A stretch of DNA of 64,000 nt from Franconibacter pulveris DSM 19144 (GTDB taxonomy: Bacteria > Pseudomonadota > Gammaproteobacteria > Enterobacterales > Enterobacteriaceae), in NCBI GenBank assembly GCA_000621185.1, contig JHYZ01000019.1, positions 23,044-87,043 on the forward strand, read 5' to 3'. Shown here piece by piece: positions 1-8,811 of this stretch. The notes under the pieces were generated by a model, which saw nothing but the letters and a program-made list of their open reading frames with translations, was not told the origin of the DNA and ran no database searches. Positions within the stretch are counted from its first letter, which is position 1. Each line of letters begins with the position of its first letter. The position numbers and the translations under genes are program-made.

Positions 1-1160
1 TCAATGGCGTAGCGGCGCTGCATTCCGATCTGCTTAAACAGACGATTTTGCGTGATTTCGCCGCGATGTTCCCGTCGCGTTTTCTCAATGTGACGAACGG
101 CGTTACGCCGCGCCGCTTCATTATGCAGAGCAACCCGGGGCTGGCGCGGCTGCTGGACGATACGCTGGGCGAGAAATGGCGAACCGATCTGACTCGCCTC
201 GACGCGCTGGCCGACCATGCCGACGACGCCACGCTGCAGGAGGCCTGGCGTGCGGTCCGGCGCGAGAACAAAGCGAAGCTTGCGGCGCGCATCGGCAACA
301 TCACCGGCATCGCGGTTCCGCCGGAGATGATGTTTGATATTCAGGTGAAACGCATTCATGAATACAAACGCCAGCATCTCAATGCGCTTCATATCATCAG
401 TCTGTATCAGCGCCTGCGCCGCGATCCGACGCTTGACGTCGCACCGCGCTGCTTTATTTTCGGCGGCAAAGCGGCGCCCGGCTACGATATGGCGAAACTG
501 ATGATTCGGCTGATCTCCGGCATCGCCGAGGTGGTTAATCAGGATCCGGCGACACGCGATCGACTAAAAGTGGTTTTCTATCCCGATTTCAACGTTAAGA
601 ACGGCCACATTATCTATCCGGCCGCGGATCTGTCCGAGCAGATCTCAACGGCGGGAAAAGAGGCGTCGGGCACGGGCAACATGAAATTTATGATAAACGG
701 CGCGCTGACCATCGGCACGCTCGATGGCGCAAATGTTGAGATTCGCGAGCAGGCGGGCGCAGACAACTTCTTCCTGTTCGGAATGACAGCACAGCAGGTG
801 GCGGCGCTTCAGCAGTCGGAATATCGCCCTGGGCACTATCTGGAGGCGAATGAGGCGTTGCGCGAGGCGCTGGATGAGATTGCGCAGGGGCGTTTTTCGC
901 GGGGCGACAAGGCGATGTTTCGCCCGTTGCTGGATAACCTGCTGAATGCGGATCCGTTTCTGGTGCTGGCGGATTTCGCCGACTACGCGGCGTGTCAGCA
1001 GCGTGTGAGTGAAGCCTGGCGCGATGAAAAACGCTGGGCGCGCATGTCGATTATCAATACCGCCCGTTCAGGCGCGTTCTCCTCAGACCGGGCGATTAAA
1101 GAGTATTGCGAGAACATCTGGCAAACGCGAGCGGTGAAAATCGACCTTGCCGCACCCTGA
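1..1160 (+). CDS. glycogen/starch/alpha-glucan phosphorylase (3' part)
   Basis: The gene is cut by the window edge; about 386 C-terminal codons remain, open in frame from base 3. The family (GlgP/MalP) uses pyridoxal phosphate to cleave alpha-1,4-glucans with phosphate, giving glucose-1-phosphate in the cytoplasm. Visible family motifs are TNGVTPRRF, the KRIHEYKRQ helix, FGGKAAPGY, and EASGTGNMKF, whose lysine carries the PLP cofactor. The end (SSDRAIKEYCENIWQ) is complete, and the reading frame closes with TGA. It differs enough from what I recall of E. coli MalP and GlgP that it may be an additional phosphorylase, so I give no symbol. A strong terminator follows. Confidence 0.93.
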   Translation, partial: NGVAALHSDLLKQTILRDFAAMFPSRFLNVTNGVTPRRFIMQSNPGLARLLDDTLGEKWRTDLTRLDALADHADDATLQEAWRAVRRENKAKLAARIGNITGIAVPPEMMFDIQVKRIHEYKRQHLNALHIISLYQRLRRDPTLDVAPRCFIFGGKAAPGYDMAKLMIRLISGIAEVVNQDPATRDRLKVVFYPDFNVKNGHIIYPAADLSEQISTAGKEASGTGNMKFMINGALTIGTLDGANVEIREQAGADNFFLFGMTAQQVAALQQSEYRPGHYLEANEALREALDEIAQGRFSRGDKAMFRPLLDNLLNADPFLVLADFADYAACQQRVSEAWRDEKRWARMSIINTARSGAFSSDRAIKEYCENIWQTRAVKIDLAAP

Positions 1161-1192
1161 CGGCGCGGCGGCAGCGCCTGCGTGACAGGCCA

Positions 1193-1222
1193 TAAAAAAG
1201 CCGGGGTTAACCGGCTTTTTTA
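1193..1222. terminator. bidirectional Rho-independent terminator
   Basis: An A-run, a GCCGG / CCGGC stem and a T-run lie between two convergent genes, the phosphorylase and the UspA-like gene. The symmetric A and T runs let it work in both directions. Confidence 0.85.
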
Positions 1223-1228
1223 ATGGGG

Positions 1229-1672
1229 TTAGTCGTCGTCATCGTCCTGTTCATAGAGCGGCACAATTAACAGGTCGACATGCACATTGTTAATCAGCTG
1301 TCGCGCGGAGGACATCAGCCGGCTCCAGAAATCGTGATGGTGACCGCAGACCACGACATCGGCCTGGTATTTTTTCACCGCGTCCGCCAGCACCTGCGCC
1401 AGGTCGCCTCTGCCGTTCAGGGTTTCGTTGATGGGATAGCCCGCGCCGCTGGCTAATGCTTTAAGCCCCTGAAACATTTCATAGGAGATACGCTCCTGAG
1501 AATAGCCAAGCTCAGCTTCAATCAGGCCGGTATAAAGGCCGGTCTGGTTCAGCTCAACATGAATCAGGGAGACTTTGGCGTCGTAAGGCTTAGCCAGCGA
1601 AACCGCTTTACTGACCAGCAACTGACTTTCGGGAGAAAGGTCTACTGCAACCAGAATATGTTTGTAAGCCAT
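1229..1672 (-). CDS. universal stress protein, UspA-like
   Basis: A 147-residue single-domain Usp protein whose start ([16 protein letters not shown]) and end ([16 protein letters not shown]) closely follow E. coli UspA. Usp proteins are small cytoplasmic alpha/beta dimers induced by stasis and stress. The internal ATG at 1672 is preferred over an upstream extension because a good AGGAG box lies 7 bases before it and homology begins exactly there. The C-terminus ends in an acidic run (EQDDDDD). E. coli uspA sits next to uspB and pitA, which are absent here, so this is probably a paralogue. A second UspA-like gene lies 1.4 kb away on the same strand, with a MerR-like regulator between them. 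Confidence 0.92.
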   Translation of the reverse strand: MAYKHILVAVDLSPESQLLVSKAVSLAKPYDAKVSLIHVELNQTGLYTGLIEAELGYSQERISYEMFQGLKALASGAGYPINETLNGRGDLAQVLADAVKKYQADVVVCGHHHDFWSRLMSSARQLINNVHVDLLIVPLYEQDDDDD

Positions 1673-2123
1673 GATACGGCTCCTGTCATACGCGTCCGTA
1701 TAGCAGCGGATTTTCCTGCCGCGCCAGAGCGGACAAAGCTTACCGCATCGTAGCGTCCCTACCGGATGCGCCGACAGCATCGGGCGTCGCGGCTGGTCTG
1801 TTACGTCTCAAACAACCCGCTCCCGCCCGGTCCAAAACCGTCAACCGGAGATAGATATCAAAAGTTTACTTTGGTTATTTATTGAGCGATTGACATTGAT
1901 CAAGCAATGTTTACAGAAAGTGAAAAAGGGAAAGGTTTCTTTATAAATAGTTGATTTTAATTTATAAAAAAATCACAGCGTTAATGTGCCGTTTTTTTTC
2001 TAAGAATTGTCTTAATAAAAATTGAATAATAACGTATAGAAACTATTTTTGATTCTGGTCAATTTTCAGGCAGGGGTTTGTCGCCACTATAGCGCAACTT
2101 TTAATCTGTAGAGGGTTCTGCAC
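1673..2123. promoter_or_regulatory. AT-rich divergent intergenic region
   Basis: About 450 bases with no credible gene, separating the UspA-like gene (leftward) from the MerR-like regulator (rightward). The stretch from about 1860 to 2080 is strikingly AT-rich compared with the surrounding sequence, which suits promoters and nucleoid-protein binding. It contains the FNR-type site listed separately. Confidence 0.6.
1890..1903. promoter_or_regulatory. FNR-type site
   Basis: TTGAC-ATTG-ATCAA matches the FNR consensus TTGAT-N4-ATCAA at 9 of 10 positions. It lies midway between two divergent start codons, about 220 bases from each, so which promoter it serves is open. Oxygen control of a Usp gene would have precedent in FNR-dependent uspE in E. 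coli. Confidence 0.5.
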
Positions 2124-2735
2124 GTGTTTATCTCAGCTTCAACGGTTTGCAATATGGTCGATGTTTTACCTGCCACGTTAAAATACTGGCGCTTTGCGTC
2201 ACTCATTCCTTCTCCCTGTGCGAAAGGCTACAGCGAGGCGCAGGTCGCACAAATCAGGGTTATTCGGGCGCTTACCTCGTCGGGCGATACGCTTAGCGAA
2301 ATTCATACGCTGTTGCATGATTCATGGCAGTACCGGCCGAGCGGCTGGGAAAAGCGTCGTCAGGAGTTTATTTTCCAGCTTAAGTTCGGCACTGACCAAA
2401 CGCGCGACGGGTTTATCTGGAAACTCTATAGCACCTACAGCCCGGAAGACATAAAAGCCTTTATCCTGGCGCCGCTGGCCACCTGGCTTTGTGAAGAAGG
2501 GGAGGGAAAACAAACCTTACGGCCGCGCTTTATTGCCTGCCTGCTAAACCATACTCACCGTTTGCTGCGAAATGAGCAGAGCGAAAAATACGCGCAGCCG
2601 CTGCTCGGCATTATCAAAAGCCTCAACCTTCAGCCCCCGTCATATTGCTGCCAGGGTTCTGAACGCGTTAATCCGGCAAGAAAAAACACTATCGGCAGCC
2701 TGAGTGACTTAGCGGCACGACCGGTTCGCCAGTAA
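2124..2735 (+). CDS. MerR-like transcriptional regulator
   Basis: 203 residues. Residues 1-65 read as a degenerate MerR-type winged helix: a short helix, then LPATLKYWRF (the helix-turn-helix), a Lys-Gly-Tyr-Ser wing and an IRALTSSGDTLSEIHTLL helix, as in the MlrA/BluR group. The remaining 140 residues match no domain I recognise and have no obvious effector cysteines, so it is not a metal-type MerR protein. Start is GTG with a GAGGG box upstream. It sits between two UspA-like genes and reads in the opposite direction to both, so it may control them; this is inference. No signal peptide or membrane segment is visible. Confidence 0.65.
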   Translation: MFISASTVCNMVDVLPATLKYWRFASLIPSPCAKGYSEAQVAQIRVIRALTSSGDTLSEIHTLLHDSWQYRPSGWEKRRQEFIFQLKFGTDQTRDGFIWKLYSTYSPEDIKAFILAPLATWLCEEGEGKQTLRPRFIACLLNHTHRLLRNEQSEKYAQPLLGIIKSLNLQPPSYCCQGSERVNPARKNTIGSLSDLAARPVRQ

Positions 2736-2887
2736 CGCATTTTTATCACCGCACAGCGCGTACCGAAGCCCCCGCATCAGAGCAATTTGCATGCCGTGGC
2801 GTCGCTGTATGTACTGAACCGAAAAATAACAACTCGACTTTTGTTTGTTCAAAAGGAAATTAAATAACGTGACCGTATTGGGATGGT

Positions 2888-2924
2888 AAAAAGCCGATAG
2901 TGCAGGGCATTATCGGCTTTTTTT
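2888..2924 (+). terminator. Rho-independent terminator
   Basis: Stem AAAGCCGATA / TATCGGCTTT with a 10-base loop and a long T-run. It lies about 150 bases after the MerR-like gene and before the 3' end of the convergent second UspA-like gene, so it may serve both. Confidence 0.85.
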
Positions 2925-3033
2925 CGCTTATTTATTCGCGACGAACCGGGCGAAGAAACGGCGAAAAGAACGGTCGCTGTGTCACAATCATTGCGCCAAA
3001 TATGGTGGCGTTTTTCTTATTACTGAAACCAGA

Positions 3034-3492
3034 TTAAAACAGGCTCATTCCTGAGAATTCCTCGTCTTCCTCGCGCAGCGGCACAATCAGCATGTCGACA
3101 TGCAAACGATGAATAAGTTGACGCGCAGGCGATCTTAAGGTGTTCCAGAAATCCTGATGATGACCACATACGACAAGGTCAATGCCATATTGATGGATTG
3201 CTTCATCCAGCGCCTGAACCAAATCGCCTTTACCGTTAATGATTTCCCGGATGGGATAGCCCGCTTTATCCACTAATATGTTCAGATTCTGTTGGGTTTC
3301 CTGCGCAATCGCCTCCTGTTCGCGGCGAAATTCCGCTTCGACCAGGCTGCTGTATATTTCGGTATAATTTGTATCGACGTGAATAAGAAAAAGTTCCGAC
3401 TCCCAGGCGCGCGCCAGCGCAACGGCTTTATGGACCAGCAACTGGCTTTCGGGAGAAAGATCGACTGCAACCAGAATATGATGATAAGCCAT
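3034..3492 (-). CDS. universal stress protein, UspA-like (second copy)
   Basis: 152 residues, again starting [16 protein letters not shown] and carrying the UspA landmarks GKGDLVQAL, VVCGHHQDFW and ARQLIHRLHVDMLIVP. Start is the ATG at 3492, with a GAGGAG box 7 bases upstream; in-frame codons further upstream lack homology. The C-terminus is extended by an acidic, aromatic tail (REEDEEFSGMSLF) that UspA lacks. It is a paralogue of the gene at 1229-1672. The first 20 codons of the two are far more alike in DNA sequence than the rest (see findings). Confidence 0.92.
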   Translation of the reverse strand: MAYHHILVAVDLSPESQLLVHKAVALARAWESELFLIHVDTNYTEIYSSLVEAEFRREQEAIAQETQQNLNILVDKAGYPIREIINGKGDLVQALDEAIHQYGIDLVVCGHHQDFWNTLRSPARQLIHRLHVDMLIVPLREEDEEFSGMSLF

Positions 3493-3921
3493 ACGATGAC
3501 TCCTCTTGCACCGTTCCGGGCGGCAATCGGTCTGTTGGGCTTCATCATTTAAGAAGATGAATGTCATTCCAGACAGCGCGTATCCCATCGTCATGCATGA
3601 CGATAAAGAGACAAACGCTCAGGATCGTTTACCGCCTCTGAACGTGAGTTCAGTTATCCTGCTATCAGAATTAATTTCGGTTCTTTGCGACCCGCCGGCA
3701 TCGCCAACTTTGTAAAAGAGATTCTGAAAAGCCGACCCGGGCTGCGGTTTATTCATCTGAACCCGAGTCTGAACTGCAAAAATTAGCTTAGCAGCTGGCG
3801 TAATGAGGTAGCAGACTATGGCCGCCAGTTATTTGTAAAGCCCGCCGCGCCGCCACGCCGTAAAGCGGCAGCCGGAACATAACGACGCGCGCTTTCATTT
3901 AGCCGGAGACGATTCTGCCCG
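3493..3921. other. intergenic region with a possible gene remnant
   Basis: About 430 bases between two leftward genes; it holds the promoter of the second UspA-like gene. On the + strand from about 3787 to 3882 there is a short open stretch ending in TAA whose translation (GRQLFVKPAAPPRRKAAAG) looks protein-like. It is preceded in frame by another open stretch closed by TAG at 3784. This could be the end of a decayed gene, but I cannot assign it. Confidence 0.3.
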
Positions 3922-4761
3922 TTATCGCGCGGCGACCCGGTCCGACGCGATTACCATGACGATGCCTGCGATGACGAGCGCGGTGGCGAAAATCATCCTG
4001 AGGTCTGGCATTTCTTTCAAAAAGAAGACGCCGCCAAGCGCTGCGAGACAAGGAACGCTCAGCTGAAGGGTGCTGGCGGTGGTTGAGGTAAGATGACGCA
4101 CAATGCGGTACCAGAGAACATAGGCAACTGCGGAGGCGACGCCCCCCGAAACGAGCGCCAGCGCCACGCCATCGCTATCGACCCTCTTTGGCTCCGGCGA
4201 CAGCATAAACAGCAAGGCGATAACCGGCACGCTCAGGAGAAAATTACCGGTGGTGGCGCCGGTAGGGTCCGCCACCTTTTTACCCCTTACCGAATAGGCT
4301 CCCCACGCCAGCCCGGAGGCGATCATCATGATTGCCGGTATTGGCGACGGCATGCTGGCGCCCGGCAGCAGTAAAACCGCCATGCCTGTAATAGCTACGG
4401 CAATACCGGCTATTTTACGCCGCCCCGGTTTTTCGCCCTGGATGATGCCCCACAGGATCATGCAGACCTGAACCGCGCCGAAAAGCAGCAGCGCGCCCGT
4501 GGCGGTATTAAGGTGAACATAGGCGAGCGAAAACAGGAAAGCGTAGGCGGTAAGAAGACCCGCATTCACCACGTTCCACTGAATGCCGCGCCCGCCACGG
4601 GCCGCCAGCTGGAAAAAAAGCAGCACTACCGCCCCGCCGAGCAGACGAAGGCTACTGAACGTCGCGGGATCGGCATGTCCCTCTTTGAGCGCTATGCGGC
4701 ACAGGACAGAATTCGCGGCGAACGCCGCCAGAGTAAAGATAACCAGAAGGCCTTTTTTCAT
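3922..4761 (-). CDS. DMT-superfamily (EamA) transporter
   Basis: 279 residues with about ten hydrophobic segments in two repeated EamA halves, the standard layout for drug/metabolite exporters of the inner membrane. The first half starts MKKGLLVIFTLAAFAANSV and contains LRLLGGAVVLL; the second contains ASGLAWGAYSVRGKK, then SAVAYVLWYRIVRHLTSTTAST and a last GIVMVIASDR segment. The ATG at 4761 is chosen over one 21 bases upstream because a GGGGA box precedes it and the first membrane helix starts there. The substrate cannot be read from the sequence. It stands alone. Confidence 0.88.
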   Translation of the reverse strand: MKKGLLVIFTLAAFAANSVLCRIALKEGHADPATFSSLRLLGGAVVLLFFQLAARGGRGIQWNVVNAGLLTAYAFLFSLAYVHLNTATGALLLFGAVQVCMILWGIIQGEKPGRRKIAGIAVAITGMAVLLLPGASMPSPIPAIMMIASGLAWGAYSVRGKKVADPTGATTGNFLLSVPVIALLFMLSPEPKRVDSDGVALALVSGGVASAVAYVLWYRIVRHLTSTTASTLQLSVPCLAALGGVFFLKEMPDLRMIFATALVIAGIVMVIASDRVAAR

Positions 4762-5277
4762 TGTTTTCCCCGTCGCCAGCACAGCCTTTTACACCGTTTT
4801 ACAGGATGCACAGGAAAAGCGTAGCTTTACTGGCATCCCTTCCTTGCGTAAACCGAATAAATCCCTTTCACAGTCCCTCGCGCCGGTTCGCCTTGCGCCG
4901 TCCCTGCCAGGCCAGAACGCCTCCACGTTTAACGCCTGGCGCTCTGTATCCGCATGTCGATTATACGCACCGGGATCACACATTCGCACCGCTCCGGTGC
5001 AATGCGTACCGCCGCGCTTTTCCTGCCGTGCGCAATATTCTCTTTTCAAATCATTGATAAATAAAGAGTAAATAAAATGGCACGCTTCGTGCTTTTTCTC
5101 TGTATACGCAGTTGTCGATACGCCGTCATGCAAAGACTCTGATGACATCACGATAGCGATGGCGGCGTGGCGCGCGGGTAACCCCTTCATCTGCATGGCA
5201 TGACCTGTTTTTTCGGGATGGCGCTCTACGGGGCCGTCTCTTCATAACGCGACATCACCCGGCTACTGGAGATAAGT
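4762..5277. other. divergent intergenic region
   Basis: About 515 bases between the leftward DMT gene and the rightward MFS gene. Open frames here are overlapping and unconvincing. A short hairpin GCACG-CTT-CGTGC followed by five T residues (5080-5097, + strand) could terminate a small transcript, but the stem is only 5 bp. Confidence 0.4.
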
Positions 5278-6534
5278 ATGACCGTTCTTAGCGAACCGTT
5301 GGTTGCCCCCAAATATGGCAAGTGGACGCAGCTTGTGCTTGGCCTGATCTGTATGGCGTCCATATCCAGCCCGCAGTATGTATGGACGCTGCTGACCCGC
5401 CCGCTCACGGAGAAACTGGGCGTGGGATTAGCCGAACTGCAGGTGACCTTTTCCCTGCTTATCATTCTTCAGACCTTCTTTTCACCGTTCCAGGGGCGCC
5501 TTGTCGAAAAATTCGGTCCCCGGTTGCTTATCTCCATCGGCACGATCCTGGCGGGGTTCAGTTGGGTGCTCTCTGCGCATATCAACGGCCTGACGGCGCT
5601 CTGGCTGGTCTATGGCGGTATGGGCGGGCTGGGCACCGGCATCGTCTACATCGGCGTTGTCGGGCTGATGGTGAAATGGTTCCCGCAACAGCGCGGCTTT
5701 GCGGCAGGCGCCGTGGCGGCGGGCTATGGCATGGGCGCGATTCTGACCACCTTCCCGATTTCGCTCTCGCTTGGCAGCTACGGCCTTGAGCAGACCATGA
5801 CGGTCTACGGCATTATTTTCGCCCTTGTCGGCTTTCTGGCAAGCCAGGGGCTAAAGCTGCCGCCGACCGCAGCGCCGCAGCCCGCCAGTCAGAACGTGGC
5901 GCAAAGCGCGAAGCAGTTCACCTCGCGCGAAATGCTGCGCCAGCCGCTGTTCTGGCTGATGTTTGCGATGATGGCGATGATGTCGACCTCGGGCCTGATG
6001 GTAACGTCGCAGATGGCGGTCTTTGCCGACGATTTCGGCATCAGCAAGGCGGTGGTGTTTGGCATGGCGGCGCTGCCGCTGGCGCTGACCATTGACCGCT
6101 TCACCAACGGCCTGACGCGTCCGCTGTTTGGTTTTATCTCTGACCGCTATGGCCGGGAAAAAACCATGTTTATCGCCTTCGCGCTGGAAGGCGTCGCGAT
6201 GACGCTATGGCTCGCCTGCCGCGACGATCCCATGCTGTTTGTGCTGCTTTCCGGCGTCGTCTTCTTTGGCTGGGGTGAGATTTTCTCGCTGTTCCCGTCA
6301 ACGCTGACCGATACGTTCGGCAGCAAACACGCCGCGGCAAACTACGGCTGGCTCTATATTTCGCAGGGCATCGGCTCGATTTTCGGCGGTCCGCTGGCGG
6401 CGCTCTTGTATCAACACACCCAGGGCTGGCATGTTGTCTTCAGTTGCGCGATAGCCCTTGATTTCATCACCGCCGGGCTGGCGCTGTTAGTATTAAAACC
6501 CTGGCGCGCGCGGTTCATCAGCAAGCACAGTTAA
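5278..6534 (+). CDS. MFS transporter, oxalate/formate antiporter (OFA) family
   Basis: 418 residues, 12 predicted membrane helices. The sequence follows Oxalobacter OxlT closely in layout: SSPQYVWTLLTRPL in helix 1-2, GPRLLISIG, GAGTG-like GGLGTGIVYIG, WFPQQRGFAAG, NGLTRPLFGFISDRYGREKT and FGWGEIFSLFPSTLTDTFG. The arginine of TRPLFGF matches the OxlT oxalate-binding Arg272. The other binding residue, Lys355 (AAKATASIFGG in OxlT), is Gln here (ISQGIGSIFGG), so the substrate is probably not oxalate. A GGAG box precedes the ATG. No formyl- or oxalyl-CoA genes adjoin it. Confidence 0.88.
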   Translation: MTVLSEPLVAPKYGKWTQLVLGLICMASISSPQYVWTLLTRPLTEKLGVGLAELQVTFSLLIILQTFFSPFQGRLVEKFGPRLLISIGTILAGFSWVLSAHINGLTALWLVYGGMGGLGTGIVYIGVVGLMVKWFPQQRGFAAGAVAAGYGMGAILTTFPISLSLGSYGLEQTMTVYGIIFALVGFLASQGLKLPPTAAPQPASQNVAQSAKQFTSREMLRQPLFWLMFAMMAMMSTSGLMVTSQMAVFADDFGISKAVVFGMAALPLALTIDRFTNGLTRPLFGFISDRYGREKTMFIAFALEGVAMTLWLACRDDPMLFVLLSGVVFFGWGEIFSLFPSTLTDTFGSKHAAANYGWLYISQGIGSIFGGPLAALLYQHTQGWHVVFSCAIALDFITAGLALLVLKPWRARFISKHS

Positions 6535-6712
6535 TCGCGGCTTTTCTCAGGGACGACGGCAATGAGAGCTTAACCCGCCACTGCTTCCTCATTCGGATGC
6601 AGCCACGCCAGGAGATTTACCCGTTCATCCTCCTGCCTGGCGATTGCGTTACCGGGGTGAAGAGTGCCCGTCGTCCGGGATGCCGCTTAACAGGCCGGTT
6701 TAAACGCAAACA

Positions 6713-6744
6713 CCGACGAGGCAGGACGCTGTCCCGCCTCGTCG
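6713..6744 (-). terminator. stem-loop between convergent genes
   Basis: CGACGAGGC-A-GGAC / GTCC-C-GCCTCGTCG forms a long, nearly perfect hairpin a few bases beyond the end of the leftward hydrolase gene. The run after it on that strand is only moderately T-rich, so termination is likely but not certain. Confidence 0.6.
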
Positions 6745-6752
6745 CAGGCAGA

Positions 6753-7589
6753 CTACTTCTCGATAAACGCCAGCAGGTCGGCGTTCAGCACATCCGCATT
6801 AAGCGTCAGCATGCCGTGGGAAAACCCCGGATAGGTTTTCAGCGTACCGTTTTTTAGCAGCTCAATCGATTTCAACGCCGCATCCGCAATCGGCACAATC
6901 TGGTCGTCTTCGCCATGCAGCAGCAGGGTAGGAACCGTGATGGCTTTGAGATCCTCCGTCTGGTCAGTCTCGGAAAAGGCGCGGATACCTTCATAATGGG
7001 CTTTGGCGCTGCCCATCATGCCCTGACGCCACCAGTTCTGAATAACGCCTTCCAGCGCGGTCGCGCCGTCCCGGTTGAAGCCGTAGAACGGGCCGGCGGG
7101 CACATCGAGGAAGAACTGGGCGCGGTTGGCGGCAAGCGCCGCGCGAAAGCCATCAAACACTTCCAGCGGCAATCCTTCCGGATTCGCCTCGGTTTTCACC
7201 ATCAGCGGCGGTACGGCAGAAACCAGTACGGCTTTAGCGACCCGGCCGGAGGGCTGGCCGAATTTCGCGACATAGCGCGCCACTTCGCCGCCGCCGGTGG
7301 AGTGCCCGATATGAATAACGTTTTGCAGATCCAGCGCTTCCACTACGGCAAACGCATCGGCGGCATAATGGTCCATATCGTGACCATCGGAGACCTGGGA
7401 GGAGCGGCCATGGCCGCGGCGGTCATGCGCCACCACGCGGTAGCCTTTTGCGACGAAGAAAAGCATCTGGGTATCCCAGTCGTCAGCGGAAAGCGGCCAA
7501 CCGTGGTGGAACATAATAGGCTGCGCCTCTTTCGGGCCCCAGTCTTTATAAAAAATTTCAACGCCGTCTTTCGTGGTAACAAAGCTCAT
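6753..7589 (-). CDS. alpha/beta hydrolase, non-haem chloroperoxidase/arylesterase family
   Basis: 278 residues, full length for the cofactor-free haloperoxidase/esterase group. It shows HHGWPLSADDW (oxyanion region), VVAHDRRGHGRS, the nucleophile elbow GHSTGGGE, the acid in LLHGEDDQIVP and the catalytic histidine in GFSHGM. These enzymes hydrolyse small esters and can make peracids in the presence of peroxide. No signal peptide is seen, so it is cytoplasmic. An AGGAG box lies 7 bases before the ATG. It stands alone, convergent with the MFS gene. Confidence 0.92.
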   Translation of the reverse strand: MSFVTTKDGVEIFYKDWGPKEAQPIMFHHGWPLSADDWDTQMLFFVAKGYRVVAHDRRGHGRSSQVSDGHDMDHYAADAFAVVEALDLQNVIHIGHSTGGGEVARYVAKFGQPSGRVAKAVLVSAVPPLMVKTEANPEGLPLEVFDGFRAALAANRAQFFLDVPAGPFYGFNRDGATALEGVIQNWWRQGMMGSAKAHYEGIRAFSETDQTEDLKAITVPTLLLHGEDDQIVPIADAALKSIELLKNGTLKTYPGFSHGMLTLNADVLNADLLAFIEK

Positions 7590-8049
7590 GAGAAATCTCC
7601 TGACCGATATAAGTGAGGGAGGGTGAATAATTGAGCTGATACTTCAGCGCATGACATTGTTATGCCCGCGGGGTTACAAAGAAATTATGCAGGAAGCGGT
7701 TTTTTCGCCATTTCCAGAGGCAGTTTAAATTTCTGTCTGGCGTTCATATTTCAAACGTTGCCATGATCGGCGCGCTTTAAATTCGTGCTTTCTTATTATT
7801 CCGTAACAGGGAGCGAGCGTATTTATTACTGCGGGCCTGTAGACCGCCCCAGGTGAAAACAGGCTCAGGTTGTCGCCTCACTGATTTTTTAAAAGGCGAA
7901 CGGCGCGCCCTGACGCCTTGCAAAGCCTGGCGCAGAGGTCCGGCCTGACTTTTTCGGAAAAATTTGTTATGACTCTTCAATACCTTAAAACGGGGCGCAG
8001 CCAGACAGCGTCTCTGTAACTTTATCTGCGACTGATTACCGATAACCCT
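7590..8049. other. divergent intergenic region
   Basis: About 460 bases between the leftward hydrolase and the rightward AraC gene. I see no credible coding sequence, repeat or strong hairpin; promoters for both genes must lie here. Confidence 0.4.
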
Positions 8050-8811
8050 ATGCAATCCAGCGCCTCGCTTTCGTTTGCCCATCGCCCCCTGGTTCCCGTG
8101 GCGCATGATTACCCGCACGGGGCCACCGAACCCTGGCATCAGCATGATTGCGCACAGCTTTTACATATCATCAGCGGGGTGGTGCGCGTCGATACCCAGA
8201 GCGGGTGCTGGGTCATCCCGCCAGGCCGCGGCGTCTGGCTGCCGGCAGGAACGTGGCATGCGCTTCGTATTACCGGACAGGTGGCGGCCAGAACGCTGTT
8301 TATCGATCCGCTCGCGCGAGCGGACCTTCCCGCCGCGTGCCAGATTGTGCAAATTTCCGCGCTGCTGCGGGAGCTTATTGTGGCCTCACTTGCGCTTCCT
8401 GAACACTATGTCGGCGGCAGCCGTGAAGAGCGTATTTATGAGCTGATTCTGGATGAAATACGGGGAATGACCGTGTTGCCGTTTGGCCTGGCGGAGCCGC
8501 AAACCGCGATACTGCGCCAGCTGTGCAGAAGCATGCAGGCGCGGCCTGCGGATGACTGGTCCAGCCAGCGCGCGGCGCGTCTTGTTAACATGAGCGAGCG
8601 CACCCTGAACCGCCATTTCCAGCAGCAAACGGCGCTGACCTGGAGCGAATGGGTGAGGCGGGCAAGACTCATGGAAGCGCTGATTCGCTTGGCGCAGGGG
8701 CAATCCGTGCTCGCGATCGCGCTGGAGCTGGGTTACGGCAGCCACAGCGCGTTCACCGCCATGTTTCGCCGGGTGATGGGCGTATCACCCAGCGACTATT
8801 TTAATGATTAA
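8050..8811 (+). CDS. AraC-family transcriptional regulator
   Basis: 253 residues. The N-terminal half is a cupin sensor domain (HGATEPWHQHDCAQLLHIISG, then PPGRGVWLPAGTWHA), as in the YeaM/NimR-like group. The C-terminal 100 residues hold two helix-turn-helix units: WSSQRAARLVNMSERTLNRHFQ and VLAIALELGYGSHSAFTAMFRR, ending in the classic GVSPSDYF. Its stop codon overlaps that of the convergent leuA-like gene by 4 bases. A pair of direct repeats 21 bp apart upstream of that leuA-like gene has the spacing expected of AraC-type half-sites, so it may regulate it. Confidence 0.9.
   Translation: MQSSASLSFAHRPLVPVAHDYPHGATEPWHQHDCAQLLHIISGVVRVDTQSGCWVIPPGRGVWLPAGTWHALRITGQVAARTLFIDPLARADLPAACQIVQISALLRELIVASLALPEHYVGGSREERIYELILDEIRGMTVLPFGLAEPQTAILRQLCRSMQARPADDWSSQRAARLVNMSERTLNRHFQQQTALTWSEWVRRARLMEALIRLAQGQSVLAIALELGYGSHSAFTAMFRRVMGVSPSDYFND

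Noticed and set aside
2869..2889. Six-codon GTG frame with an AAGGA box just before a terminator
   Set aside because: Too short to support as a gene or attenuator; no regulated gene follows directly.
5080..5097. Hairpin plus T-run as evidence of a small RNA
   Set aside because: Stem of only 5 bp and no promoter I could identify upstream; kept only as a note in the intergenic entry.
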